Below are positions 36,615 through 44,785 of a stretch of DNA of 64,000 nucleotides, in pieces (positions within the stretch are counted from its first letter, which is position 1; each line of letters starts with the position of its first letter). Source of the stretch: Vulcanimicrobiota bacterium (GTDB lineage Bacteria; Vulcanimicrobiota; Xenobia; Xenobiales; JADMJV01); assembly GCA_017307785.1 (NCBI GenBank), contig JAFKGI010000034.1:1-64000 (forward strand), written 5' to 3'. Position numbers and translations under genes: made by a program. Under the pieces are notes generated by a model that worked only from the letters and a program-made list of their open reading frames with translations, did not search any database and was not told the DNA's origin.

Positions 36615-36788
36615 TTAATGGTGATGTGCGGAGCTCTCCTTTTTGTTGCGAGCGGATAGACCACCGCCCGCCAGGGTCAAAACGGCGCCGACGACCAGCA
36701 TCAGCAGTACAATGCCCAGCCCGTTCTTGATCGAGGTGGTGAGAGCTTCCTGGTATTCCGGACTGGAAAAATCGTGTAGTAGTTTCAA
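36615..36788 (-). CDS. Tiny single-pass membrane protein (57 aa), TTG start
   Basis: A 57-residue protein with one membrane helix (GIVLLMLVVGAVLTLAGGG) and a His-rich end (SSAHHH). The start is TTG 36788 because GGAGG lies 6 bp upstream; the open frame continues upstream into rpe without a better start. It sits between rpe (58 bp) and the unknown 258-residue gene (9 bp) on the minus strand. No function can be assigned. Confidence 0.6.
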   Translation of the reverse strand: MKLLHDFSSPEYQEALTTSIKNGLGIVLLMLVVGAVLTLAGGGLSARNKKESSAHHH

Positions 36789-36846
36789 AATCAGCCTCCG
36801 CTGAGAAATTTCAAGTTGCCTGAAGCATTTACCACGCCCGACAAGG

Positions 36847-37494
36847 CTATCCTGCCGGACGCAGGGCGGAAATGGCGGCCGCGTAGTCTTTTTTGCCAAA
36901 GACCGAACTGCCGGCCACCAGAACGTCGATGCCGGCCTCGACCAGAAGCCCGGCGTTGTCCGCGGCAACCCCACCGTCGGCGGTGATGCGCGGACGCGGG
37001 CCTACGATTTCGCGAATGCGGCGAACTTTTGGCAGCATCGACGAAAGGAAAGCCTGCCCGCCAAAGCCCGGGTTGACCGTCATCACCAGCACGATGTCGA
37101 CTTCGTCTTTCACATACTCCAAAAACTCGGGGGGAGTCGAAGGATTGAGCGCCACTCCAGCCAGCATTCCATGTTGACGAATGGCATGCAACTGGCGCTG
37201 CAGATGCACGCAGGCCTCCACATGAACAATCATCGAGTGGGCCCCCATTTTTTGCAGCGGCTCGAGATAATCATTCGGGTTCGTCACCATCAAATGAACG
37301 TCCAATGGCAAGGGACCCTTGCCGAATTTGTCCACCACCAGCGGTCCAAATGACAAGTTGGGAACAAAATGGCCGTCCATGATGTCGATGTGGAGCCAGT
37401 CCGCACCAGCCCGATGGACCGCTTCGACTTCCTCTGCCAATCGCGTAAAGTCAGCCGCCAACAAAGAAGGCGCGACCACCAGCGAGTTCCTCAA
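36847..37494 (-). CDS. rpe: Ribulose-phosphate 3-epimerase
   Basis: It interconverts D-ribulose 5-phosphate and D-xylulose 5-phosphate in the pentose phosphate pathway. The 215-residue TIM barrel has the signature SLLAADF, HIDIMDGHFVPNLSFG (metal-binding His/Asp), VHLMVTNP, MTVNPGFGGQ and the C-terminal ITADGGV phosphate site. Its ATG overlaps the PASTA gene stop by 4 bp (ATGA), so it is coupled to it. Confidence 0.96.
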   Translation of the reverse strand: MRNSLVVAPSLLAADFTRLAEEVEAVHRAGADWLHIDIMDGHFVPNLSFGPLVVDKFGKGPLPLDVHLMVTNPNDYLEPLQKMGAHSMIVHVEACVHLQRQLHAIRQHGMLAGVALNPSTPPEFLEYVKDEVDIVLVMTVNPGFGGQAFLSSMLPKVRRIREIVGPRPRITADGGVAADNAGLLVEAGIDVLVAGSSVFGKKDYAAAISALRPAG

Positions 37495-38501
37495 AGCTTT
37501 TCCCTCCGATGCAGTCGGTCATTGAAATAGACTTCGACTTCCGAGCCGGTCCAGCCGGCCACCATCAACTCCAGCCGATCCCCACCCACGGTCGCTCCGG
37601 AAAAAATTCGATCGGCACCGGCCTCCGAATTCAAGACCACGCTGACACGCTGGTTGCGGGTGCCACGTGGCACCGCGATCGACAGACGTCGTTGCTTAAA
37701 GAGCTTGTCCTGAGAGGGACCCGCCGAGACCTGTAGTTCAACCTCACTGTGAAAGGCCACCTGGTCTCCCTTGCGCGGAACCTGACCGACAATCTCGCCC
37801 CGTGGCGCGAAATCATTGAAAACCCAGACCACCGAACCCAGAGACAGGTGGGCCGACGTCAGCAAGTCCTCGACCCGATAGACAGGCTCCCCCTGCCAGT
37901 TCGGCATCCGGGTGGTGGCCGAACTGCTGCCCTTCTGCACCTGGAGATCGATCGCACGTCCTTTGGCGACCTTCTCCCCACCGGGCGGCCTCTGCTCGAG
38001 AATCTGCTCCGGCTCCCCCACCTTCTCTTCTTTAAAGGTGACCTTGCCCACTCTCAAGCGGTTGTTGGAAAGTAGAATGCGGGCCTCTCGCAAAGTCTTG
38101 CCCTTCAAGTCGGGCACATCGACCAACTCCGGCCCCAGACTGACCACCGCCATGATCTGACGCTCACGCCGCACCTTGCGACCCGCCGCCGGGTCCTGGG
38201 AAATGACCACCCCTTCGGGATGCGAGTTGGTGTGCCGGGACTCCTGAATCGCCAGCTTCAAGTGGACGTTCTCGAGAATCTCGTTGGCTTTGGCCAGATC
38301 CTTGCCGGTAATCACCGGCACATTCACCTCGTCGGGAATCTGAAAATACGATTGATAGACAGACAGACCGAAAACCGCGGCAAAGCTCCCCGTCATCACA
38401 CAAACAAAGAGAAGAACCGCTATTTTAGACAAACTAAAAACCAGACTGTGGGTCTGTCGCTGCAAGCCAGCCGTGCCGGGCTCGTGATCGAACTGGGGCA
38501 T
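37491..38501 (-). CDS. Membrane-anchored PASTA-domain protein
   Basis: A 336-residue protein with a cytosolic N-terminus, one membrane helix (about 24-48) and extracytoplasmic PASTA repeats (about 58-260: e.g. VPVITGKDLAKANEILENVHL, VDVPDLKGKTLREARILLSNN), then a beta-rich region. PASTA domains bind uncross-linked muropeptides. Kinases normally carry them; here no kinase domain is present. Next to a lytic transglycosylase and rpe, it may sense or organise cell-wall synthesis. Confidence 0.88.
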   Translation of the reverse strand: MPQFDHEPGTAGLQRQTHSLVFSLSKIAVLLFVCVMTGSFAAVFGLSVYQSYFQIPDEVNVPVITGKDLAKANEILENVHLKLAIQESRHTNSHPEGVVISQDPAAGRKVRRERQIMAVVSLGPELVDVPDLKGKTLREARILLSNNRLRVGKVTFKEEKVGEPEQILEQRPPGGEKVAKGRAIDLQVQKGSSSATTRMPNWQGEPVYRVEDLLTSAHLSLGSVVWVFNDFAPRGEIVGQVPRKGDQVAFHSEVELQVSAGPSQDKLFKQRRLSIAVPRGTRNQRVSVVLNSEAGADRIFSGATVGGDRLELMVAGWTGSEVEVYFNDRLHRREKL

Positions 38502-38542
38502 TCCACCCCTCCTTTACGGACTTTTGCGTCAGTCTACCCCAG

Positions 38543-39523
38543 CTAGTACCGGATTAAGCAAGCTCCCAAAGAAACTCCGGCCGAGGTGCCCAGCAACATG
38601 GCCGTTTGCCCGCGGTGCAGCAAGCCTTCTTCTACGGCGAGATGCAGGGCCATGGGAATCGAGGCTGCCACCAAATTCCCCATGCGCTCGATCACCGAAT
38701 AGAACTTCTCCTTTGGACAGCCAATCCGGTGACGCACCAGACGCATGGCACTGGGACTGGCCTGGTGAGGCAAAACCAGAGCCACTCGATCCCAGGTCAG
38801 ACCGTTGCGACTCATCACGGCCTCCACCAGACCAGGCAGTCGCTCGGCCACCAACCGATAGAGTTCCTTACCGTTCATTTGAAAAAGAAACTCGCCAAAG
38901 CTACTCTCATCAAAGCAAGACGGGGGAAATTTACTTCCCCCTCCGGGTATCTGGCACCAGCTCCGACCTTCAGGAAAAGTGCGCAAACAGGTATCCAACA
39001 GGGCGGAAGCCGGGTCGGCCTCCACCAGCACGGCCACTGCCCCATCGCCAAACAAAGCAGCCGCCTCCGGATGACGCCAATCCAGGCCCGGCGAAGTCAC
39101 CTCACTGCAAAGAATGAGAGCTCTGCGATACTGCCCTAGAGCAAGGGCATTGGCCACCGTTTGACAGGCGACCACAAAAGAAAGACAGGTGCTGTCCACA
39201 TCAAAACTGGCCACCTCGGGGAACCAGTCCCCCATGTCGCGCAACAGTGTGGCGGCGCGATAAGGCAAGGGCTGCTGATAGGTGCCACAAGCGGCCACTA
39301 CCAGCTCAACGGACCGGGGGTCCACTCCGGCAACCTCGAGGGCCTGCGCCGTGGCGCGTCGAGCCAGAACAGCCGCGTCCTCGCCGCCTGAGCAATAGTG
39401 GCGAGCAACGACTCCCACGTGCCGACCAATCCAACCGGGCTCTAAGCCATGCTTCGATTCGAGCCAGCTAGAATCGACTACACGTTCAGGAAGAGCAATG
39501 CCTGTGGAAACAATGCGAAACAG
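38543..39523 (-). CDS. 3-oxoacyl-ACP synthase III (FabH)-like, non-standard start
   Basis: A condensing enzyme for fatty-acid or related chain initiation. Counted from CTG 39523 it is 326 residues, a normal FabH length, with active-site Cys113 (DSTCLSF), His253 (LPHQAS) and Asn283 (MGNLVAAS). The only conventional start in frame is GTG 39418, but the 35 codons above it encode a typical FabH N-terminus (RIVSTGIALPERVVD, LESKHGLEPGWIGRH). Between 39523 and the upstream gene's stop (TAG 39530-39532) the frame has only CTG 39523 or ATT 39514. Translation is probably coupled to the SLT gene, or a base is missing. Confidence 0.7.
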   Translation of the reverse strand: MFRIVSTGIALPERVVDSSWLESKHGLEPGWIGRHVGVVARHYCSGGEDAAVLARRATAQALEVAGVDPRSVELVVAACGTYQQPLPYRAATLLRDMGDWFPEVASFDVDSTCLSFVVACQTVANALALGQYRRALILCSEVTSPGLDWRHPEAAALFGDGAVAVLVEADPASALLDTCLRTFPEGRSWCQIPGGGSKFPPSCFDESSFGEFLFQMNGKELYRLVAERLPGLVEAVMSRNGLTWDRVALVLPHQASPSAMRLVRHRIGCPKEKFYSVIERMGNLVAASIPMALHLAVEEGLLHRGQTAMLLGTSAGVSLGACLIRY

Positions 39524-39529
39524 GCGGGA

Positions 39530-40270
39530 CTATCCGCCGAGACCGACGCCACTTTTCTTGCGCCTCTGGTTATACCGCCCACAGATCAAGGACACGTAAT
39601 TCTGAGTTTCGGCATAGGGCGGAATGCCTCCGCAACTGGCCACAGCGCCCGGACCGGCGTTGTAGGCCGCCAGCGCCAGACCCAAATCCTGGAAACGCCG
39701 GAGTTGGGCAGCGATGTAACTGGTGCCTGCAGCGACATTCTGTTCAGCATCGTAAGGATCGGTGCAGCCCAACATGGCGGCCGTGCCCGGCATCAACTGC
39801 ATCAGGCCCTGGGCGCCACTGTGCGAGGTCGCGTAAGGGTCGAAATTCGATTCTTGCTGCACGATCAACTCTACAATCAGAGGGTCGATACCGTTCTTCT
39901 TGGCCTCCCGCTCGATCAACGCGGCGATGTCAACCATGACTGGACGGCGCACAATCTGTCCGTTCTCATCGGTCACTTTTTGATAAGAGGTCACCATCCG
40001 GCGCCCACCCTTGTAACCGCTCTCATCAAAACTGAAAGCCTTGGGCGCGGGAGCCGAGGCCGACAGGCCCAGATCGGCGGCCTTGGGGGTGCTGCAGCGA
40101 ATCACTCCACCGGAATTCACCACCGTGCGGCGATACTGCGCGGCACCGGCATTGGTGTAGCTGTGGACGGCCTCGCCCTGCGCGTAGTCGGTTCCGTTTC
40201 GGTAAACGCTCTGGGCCGAGGCCGAGGCGGTGAGCAAAGCGAGCAGGGTAAAAGAAGCCGGCAATTTCAT
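39530..40270 (-). CDS. SLT-domain lytic transglycosylase
   Basis: A 246-residue exported protein with a signal peptide (cleavage near ASASAQS) and a C-terminal transglycosylase SLT domain with the catalytic Glu140 (VQQESNFDP) and SGAQGLMQLMPGTA, ALAAYNAGPGAV. It cleaves peptidoglycan glycan strands, forming anhydromuramyl ends. A longer open frame overlaps the divergent rhomboid gene. ATG 40270 is chosen because it gives the signal peptide. Its stop is 6 bp before the FabH-like start. Confidence 0.9.
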   Translation of the reverse strand: MKLPASFTLLALLTASASAQSVYRNGTDYAQGEAVHSYTNAGAAQYRRTVVNSGGVIRCSTPKAADLGLSASAPAPKAFSFDESGYKGGRRMVTSYQKVTDENGQIVRRPVMVDIAALIEREAKKNGIDPLIVELIVQQESNFDPYATSHSGAQGLMQLMPGTAAMLGCTDPYDAEQNVAAGTSYIAAQLRRFQDLGLALAAYNAGPGAVASCGGIPPYAETQNYVSLICGRYNQRRKKSGVGLGG

Positions 40271-40348
40271 CTCCGGGAAATTGTTAGAAAAGGGAGCAAT
40301 CTCCTGCTCAGCGTAACAAGGCAGCGTGAAAAGGAAGGTACGCCGATA

Positions 40349-41170
40349 ATGCAATGCCCGCGCTGTGAAGGAACGGGAGAGTGCTCCGAGTGCCACGGCC
40401 AGGGCTCCGTCACCTGCGTTAGCTGCGACGGAAGCGGCCAGCGCACCTCGAGTCGTGGCGCCACCTACCCCTGCCGCAACTGCCAGGGCACGGGAGCGGC
40501 CGCCTGCGCCCCCAAATGCGCCAGCTGCGAGGGCAGTGGCCAGATCACCGATGCTTTGCAGCGCAAGGTGCGCGATAAGTATGAGACCAGGTTCGACCAG
40601 ACTTTGCCCCGCACCGCGGTGACTTTCGCTCTGATATTCGCCTGCATCTTCCTCTACTGCCTGGGTGTCTTCAATCCCAAAGCGGACAACTGGCTGGACG
40701 CCAACTGGAGCAACATCAGCAGCCTGTGGAGCACGCAACCCTGGCGCCTGCTCAGCTACGCCTTGATTCACGGTGGATTCATTCATATGGCCTGCAACAT
40801 GTCCACCCTGATTCGCTACGGCCCCATCCTGGAAGGCCACTACGGCAGTCGACGCTACGCCCTCTCAATGATGCTGTGCATCCTGGGAGGCGGTCTGGTC
40901 AGTGCCCTGGGCCACCAGGCCATGTCGCAGAATGTCGTGAGCCTCGGAATGTCGGGCGGCATCTTCGGATTGTTCGGTATGCTGTTTGGAGCCTACCAAC
41001 GCTACCGTATCTTCAACGGTCAGCAATTGCGCGAACAACTCACCTGGCTGGCCGTCTTCGCCAGCGTCACCCTGGCCTGGGGCGGGAACATCGACAACTG
41101 GTGTCATCTGGGAGGCTTCCTAGCCGGTTTCGCGTATGCTTGGTTCACTCGACGCCCGAGCGGGAGGTAA
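40349..41170 (+). CDS. CXXCXGXG zinc-finger / rhomboid protease fusion
   Basis: A 273-residue membrane protein. Residues 1-65 hold five DnaJ-type cysteine pairs in CXXCXGXG form (C3-C6, C12-C15, C23-C26, C42-C45, C57-C60). Residues 85-268 are a rhomboid intramembrane protease: HGGFIHMACN (H141, H146, N150, same spacing as GlpG), catalytic Ser202 in GMSGG and His253 in WCHLGG. The zinc finger likely recruits unfolded or thiol-containing substrates. ATG 40349 is chosen; the frame upstream is antisense to the SLT gene. Confidence 0.85.
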   Translation: MQCPRCEGTGECSECHGQGSVTCVSCDGSGQRTSSRGATYPCRNCQGTGAAACAPKCASCEGSGQITDALQRKVRDKYETRFDQTLPRTAVTFALIFACIFLYCLGVFNPKADNWLDANWSNISSLWSTQPWRLLSYALIHGGFIHMACNMSTLIRYGPILEGHYGSRRYALSMMLCILGGGLVSALGHQAMSQNVVSLGMSGGIFGLFGMLFGAYQRYRIFNGQQLREQLTWLAVFASVTLAWGGNIDNWCHLGGFLAGFAYAWFTRRPSGR

Positions 41171-41172
41171 AC

Positions 41173-42168
41173 ATGAATCGTGTTCTGACGGGTATTCTGG
41201 CAACCATGGTGACTACCATGGCGGTCGCCCAAGACAAAGTTGAATTAGCCAAGAACAATCCTGTGGCCATCATTTCTCTGGTCCAAGGGGACGTTCAAAT
41301 CAAGCATCCGGACGGAGACTGGCAGCCTGCCTACTGGTTGACGCTGCTGCGTCCGGAAGATCAAATCAAGATGCCCGACAAGGGCAAGATTCTGGTGGAC
41401 TTCTTCTCGGATGACCACCTGGAAGCGGTCGATGTCGGCACCGAGGCCAAGGTCGCCTTCAAAAGCCTGACCAAAATCCAGGGCAACGGCGGAGTGCGAC
41501 GCGAGCAGGCCCGAGACCGTGCCGTCGTCGAGATCCCCATCCCCTATATGTTGGAGCGCAAACTGTCGGCCAAGGATCTGGCGCCCGCCAGTGAGCCCGA
41601 CGCAATGGACAAGGAGAAAGTCTACCTGGCCGCCGCCGTCTGGCCGGAAGCCTTTCCTCCCGTGTGGCAGTGGAGGAACACCAATGCCAAGCAGTACCGG
41701 CTTCAACTCTTCAACGAATGGGACGAGGTCATTTACGAGACCAAGACGCCCCAGAACCGCTTTAAGTTCCCCTACAACGGGCCGTTCCAGCTGGCCAAGA
41801 ACAGTCAGTATCTGTGGCAGGTGCTGGACCCGAACGACCAGATTCTGGTGCGCAAATACGCTTTTACGCTTTTGACCACTCTGCATGCTCGAGAATTAGA
41901 GCGAAACGAGAAGCGATTCGAGGCTGCCCAAAAAGCCGGCAAGGCCCAGCAAAATCACTACACCGATATGTTCATTCTCTACAACAATCGCAAGCTGATT
42001 GACCGCTCGCTGGGGCTGCTGCTGCAGATGTCCAAGAAGGACCCGGAGAACCCGATGATCTACCGCGCACTGGCTCGCGTCTACCTGGCGAAGGGCTGTC
42101 CAGCTCACGCTCAACAGGCGCTGGATCGCGAACTCCAGCTCAACGGAGTCGATCCCCTGGGAGACTGA
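41173..42168 (+). CDS. Secreted FecR-like/TPR protein
   Basis: A 331-residue protein with a signal peptide (TMVTTMAVAQD), an N-terminal FecR-like beta domain (SLVQGDVQIKHPDGDWQPAYWLTLLRPEDQIKM), a middle Ig/FN3-like region and a C-terminal TPR-like pair (MIYRALARVYLAKGCPAHAQQALD). FecR-like domains in such exported proteins are often surface or periplasmic sensors. GGGAGG lies 5 bp before ATG 41173 and 2 bp after the rhomboid stop, so they are co-transcribed. It ends in a strong terminator. Confidence 0.75.
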   Translation: MNRVLTGILATMVTTMAVAQDKVELAKNNPVAIISLVQGDVQIKHPDGDWQPAYWLTLLRPEDQIKMPDKGKILVDFFSDDHLEAVDVGTEAKVAFKSLTKIQGNGGVRREQARDRAVVEIPIPYMLERKLSAKDLAPASEPDAMDKEKVYLAAAVWPEAFPPVWQWRNTNAKQYRLQLFNEWDEVIYETKTPQNRFKFPYNGPFQLAKNSQYLWQVLDPNDQILVRKYAFTLLTTLHARELERNEKRFEAAQKAGKAQQNHYTDMFILYNNRKLIDRSLGLLLQMSKKDPENPMIYRALARVYLAKGCPAHAQQALDRELQLNGVDPLGD

Positions 42169-42183
42169 ACCGAACGGAGAAGC

Positions 42184-42218
42184 AAAAAAGAGCCACCGTC
42201 GCCGGTGGCTCTTTTTTT
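42184..42218. terminator. Bidirectional intrinsic terminator
   Basis: A perfect 15-bp stem (42184-42198 with 42203-42217) with loop TCGC, an A6 run at the 5' edge and a T7 run at the 3' edge. It lies between two convergent genes (stops at 42168 and 42234), so it serves both strands. Confidence 0.93.
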
Positions 42219-42233
42219 GGGAAAGAACGAACC

Positions 42234-43304
42234 TTACTTGGTGTTGTTCAGCTTGATGGAAGCGTTGATGTTACCGATCGGCATCGAGTTTCCGCTCGGA
42301 TGACGCCAGGTCTCCGTGAACGTCCAACTGGCGCCAGGAGCAATCGAGGGGCCGTTAACCGACTTGGTAAACCAGGTGCTGCTCGAGCTGTTTCCATTGT
42401 CGGTGACCGAACCGCTGCGGCTCGGGCCCGTCAGTGTCAGGGTCCCGGAAACCGATTTGGACGGAGCGTTGCCGACATTGCGAACTTCGCACTGCATCGT
42501 GACGGTGCCAACCATTGGATTGGGAGTCACATTGACCGGAAGAGCCTCGAGGCTGGCTTCTTTTTTCTCCTCGGGCTTCTTCTCATCTTTCTTCTCGTCA
42601 GACTTGGGGTCGGCGGGAGCAGCAGGCTGAGTGGAAGCGGTTTCTTCAGGCTTCTTCTTGCCCTTGGAGTCTTTGCTATCCTTCGAATCCTTGCTGTCTT
42701 TCGCGTCTTTGGCTTCGCCCGTATCTGCAGCCTCCTTGCCTTCTTCCGCAGGCTTGCCGGCATCACCAGACTTACTGGCCTCAGCATCCTTCTCGCGCTT
42801 CTCTTTCAACTCGGCGGCTTTGCGCGTCCAGGCCTCTTCCTTTTCCTTCTGAGCAGCAGCGAACTGAGCCTGGACTTCGCTCACCTGCTTCTTCTCGGCA
42901 TCGGTGGACAGTCGAGCCTTGTTGACGTCGACGATTCCCAGGGAGGCATTGGAAGCAACCGAGTAGTTGGCTAACTTGGCCAGCGGGCGGAGGGACACAT
43001 AGGTCGCGCCTCCACGAGGGCTGCCTTCCAACTGAACTTCACTGCTGCCGTAGCGATAGGTCAAGGTTCCGGTCTTCAGAGCGGGATTGGCGGCGGGCTT
43101 GTCGGTCAGAGTGACCACATTGCCGTCGACCGTCCAGTTCAGGCCGAGTGCACGCAAGAAGGCTTCAGCACCAACCATGGCCTCGCCCCCGGCCTTGACC
43201 ACCTGGGTGAAGGGACGATTCCGCACGTAGTAGTTCTCAGCGGGTGCGGCGTTGCTCATCAAAATGGCTCCGCTCGCGATCGCGAGTAAAACTTTCTTGT
43301 TCAT
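42234..43304 (-). CDS. Exported copper-amine-oxidase-N-domain-like protein with DSK repeats
   Basis: A 356-residue secreted protein: signal peptide (ILMSNAAPAE), then a copper amine oxidase N-like domain (about 24-130, e.g. GGEAMVGAEAFLRALGLNWTVDGNVVTLTDKP and GGATYVSLRPLAKL), a Lys/Glu/Ala-rich flexible linker (about 130-255) with tandem DSK units, and a C-terminal beta-sandwich (about 258-356, MQCEVRNVGNAPSKSVSGTL) like a CARDB/FN3 fold. It looks like a cell-surface or wall-associated protein. Nothing suggests an amine oxidase activity. Confidence 0.75.
   Translation of the reverse strand: MNKKVLLAIASGAILMSNAAPAENYYVRNRPFTQVVKAGGEAMVGAEAFLRALGLNWTVDGNVVTLTDKPAANPALKTGTLTYRYGSSEVQLEGSPRGGATYVSLRPLAKLANYSVASNASLGIVDVNKARLSTDAEKKQVSEVQAQFAAAQKEKEEAWTRKAAELKEKREKDAEASKSGDAGKPAEEGKEAADTGEAKDAKDSKDSKDSKDSKGKKKPEETASTQPAAPADPKSDEKKDEKKPEEKKEASLEALPVNVTPNPMVGTVTMQCEVRNVGNAPSKSVSGTLTLTGPSRSGSVTDNGNSSSSTWFTKSVNGPSIAPGASWTFTETWRHPSGNSMPIGNINASIKLNNTK
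42667..42711. repeat. Five 9-bp tandem repeats (DSK codons)
   Basis: Five 9-bp imperfect units within the linker of the exported protein gene, coding D-(S/A)-K triplets on the minus strand. Third positions vary between units, so the protein pattern rather than the DNA is conserved. Length may vary between strains. Confidence 0.6.
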
Positions 43305-43396
43305 TGGATAAAACTCTCCCTAATGATCTTGGCTGACAGCCGGTTCTCGAAAAAACCTTCGGCTCCTGGTTACCCCTTTTAGCCGGCCGAAAAACA

Positions 43397-44785
43397 CTAT
43401 CGGACCTCGAAGCGGTGCTCACCAACCTCAATAATATCGCCACGATGGAGCTCTACCATGCGACGAATGCGATGCCTGTTCACCCAGGTACCGTTGGTCG
43501 AGCCCAAATCTTCGACCCAGTAATCTCCATCCGCTTTGGTGACCCGGGCGTGCTGCCGCGAAGCGGCCGTGTCGTTGGGCAAGCTCACATCCGCCTCACG
43601 ACCGATGGTAAAAGGAGCGGTGCTCAGCGAGACTTCGATGCCTTTCTCGGAACACACCAAGCGACTGGCCGAACCACCGGCGTCAATCACGCTAACAGGG
43701 TTCGCTGGCGGCTCCGGATCAGCCACCTTCAGCCGGGGCTTCTCCTCGACCACGACTTCGGGCTCCGGTTCCGGTACAGGCTCGGGGGTCTGCAAACCCC
43801 AGCGCTGCTCGAAGGAAACATAGCGTGGCGACTTCAGGCGCAGAGCTGCGAGCTCGGCCTCCGCCTCGCGAGTCGAGCCCGCCAGACTGGTCGCGTTGGC
43901 CAATCCTACTCGCAGATCATTGGCCAACGTGGCATCAAGGTCCTGACGCAACAACGCCTTCTTGAAGAGGTCGCGAGCCGTAGACGGATCGCCTAGACGA
44001 GCGCAGCTCAGGCCCAACAAAAGCAGCCCGGCCAGATGCACGTTCGAATCCGCCAGACTCTTCTGCAGTAGATGGAAGACTTCTCGGTCCAGGCCCAGAC
44101 GGTAGCGCATGAGGCCGGCGAAAAACTGGCCCGTCGGTTCGCCGGGAACCAGTTCCAGCAGCTGATCCAGGGTATGGAGAGCTTCTTCCGGACTTCGATG
44201 AAACTGCGACAACGCCAGCGCCACGGTCAGACCAATCAGGTCCGGCCCCAGCGCAAAAGCGCTGAAATCAGTCAACGACAAGGTGATGTGAAAAGTCGGA
44301 CACCAGCGTTTCAAACCACGCCCCAGCCCCTGCTGAGCCATCAATGCGGTGTGGAAATGACGAGACGCCTCCTCAGCCTGCCCGTCATCCAGCAAGAGCG
44401 CACCGAGCACAAAATAGGCATCGGTCACGTGAATTTTCGATTCACTGCGACGCGCGGCCTCGCGGAGCGAGTCGATGGCCTGGGCAGTGCGGCCCTGCAG
44501 CATAAACCGCAGGCCCTCGATAAACTCCTTCTCGCCCGCGGTCATCGTCAGGCCCTTGAGCAGGTTCACATTGAGTCGAGAACTGGACTGAGTCTCCAGC
44601 CAGCGCACCCTGGGCGCCAGGGGCGCGGATGGGGGCTGGGGAAGATGATACAGACCGGTCTCGATGATCTGGGTGTGATCCTCAGCGCCCTTGACCACTT
44701 TGGCGACCTCGTCGACGCTGCGTCCGACCAGTTTCCCGGCCAGGCCCAGTCCCCCGGTGAGAGCCTTGAAAACTTCGCGTTCCAC
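43397..44785 (-). CDS. TPR-FHA protein
   Basis: A 462-residue protein: helical TPR-like repeats at about 85-330 (AIDSLREAARRSESKIHVTDAYFVLGALLLDDG), a Pro/Glu linker, and a C-terminal FHA domain (about 380-462) with the phosphothreonine-binding Gly-Arg, Ser and Asn: FTIGREADVSLPNDTAASRQHARV and LGSTNGTWVN. It reads phosphothreonine proteins, presumably targets of the upstream kinase. GTG 44785 shares one base with the upstream FHA gene's TAG, a tight coupling. Last gene of the five-gene cassette. Confidence 0.9.
   Translation of the reverse strand: MEREVFKALTGGLGLAGKLVGRSVDEVAKVVKGAEDHTQIIETGLYHLPQPPSAPLAPRVRWLETQSSSRLNVNLLKGLTMTAGEKEFIEGLRFMLQGRTAQAIDSLREAARRSESKIHVTDAYFVLGALLLDDGQAEEASRHFHTALMAQQGLGRGLKRWCPTFHITLSLTDFSAFALGPDLIGLTVALALSQFHRSPEEALHTLDQLLELVPGEPTGQFFAGLMRYRLGLDREVFHLLQKSLADSNVHLAGLLLLGLSCARLGDPSTARDLFKKALLRQDLDATLANDLRVGLANATSLAGSTREAEAELAALRLKSPRYVSFEQRWGLQTPEPVPEPEPEVVVEEKPRLKVADPEPPANPVSVIDAGGSASRLVCSEKGIEVSLSTAPFTIGREADVSLPNDTAASRQHARVTKADGDYWVEDLGSTNGTWVNRHRIRRMVELHRGDIIEVGEHRFEVR

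Noticed and set aside
39530..40840. Longer version of the SLT gene starting at 40840
   Set aside because: Its extra N-terminus is antisense to the zinc-finger/rhomboid gene; the shorter start yields a proper signal peptide.
42667..42711. Tandem repeat considered as a CRISPR or VNTR locus
   Set aside because: Only five 9-bp coding units without spacers; explained by the DSK protein repeat.
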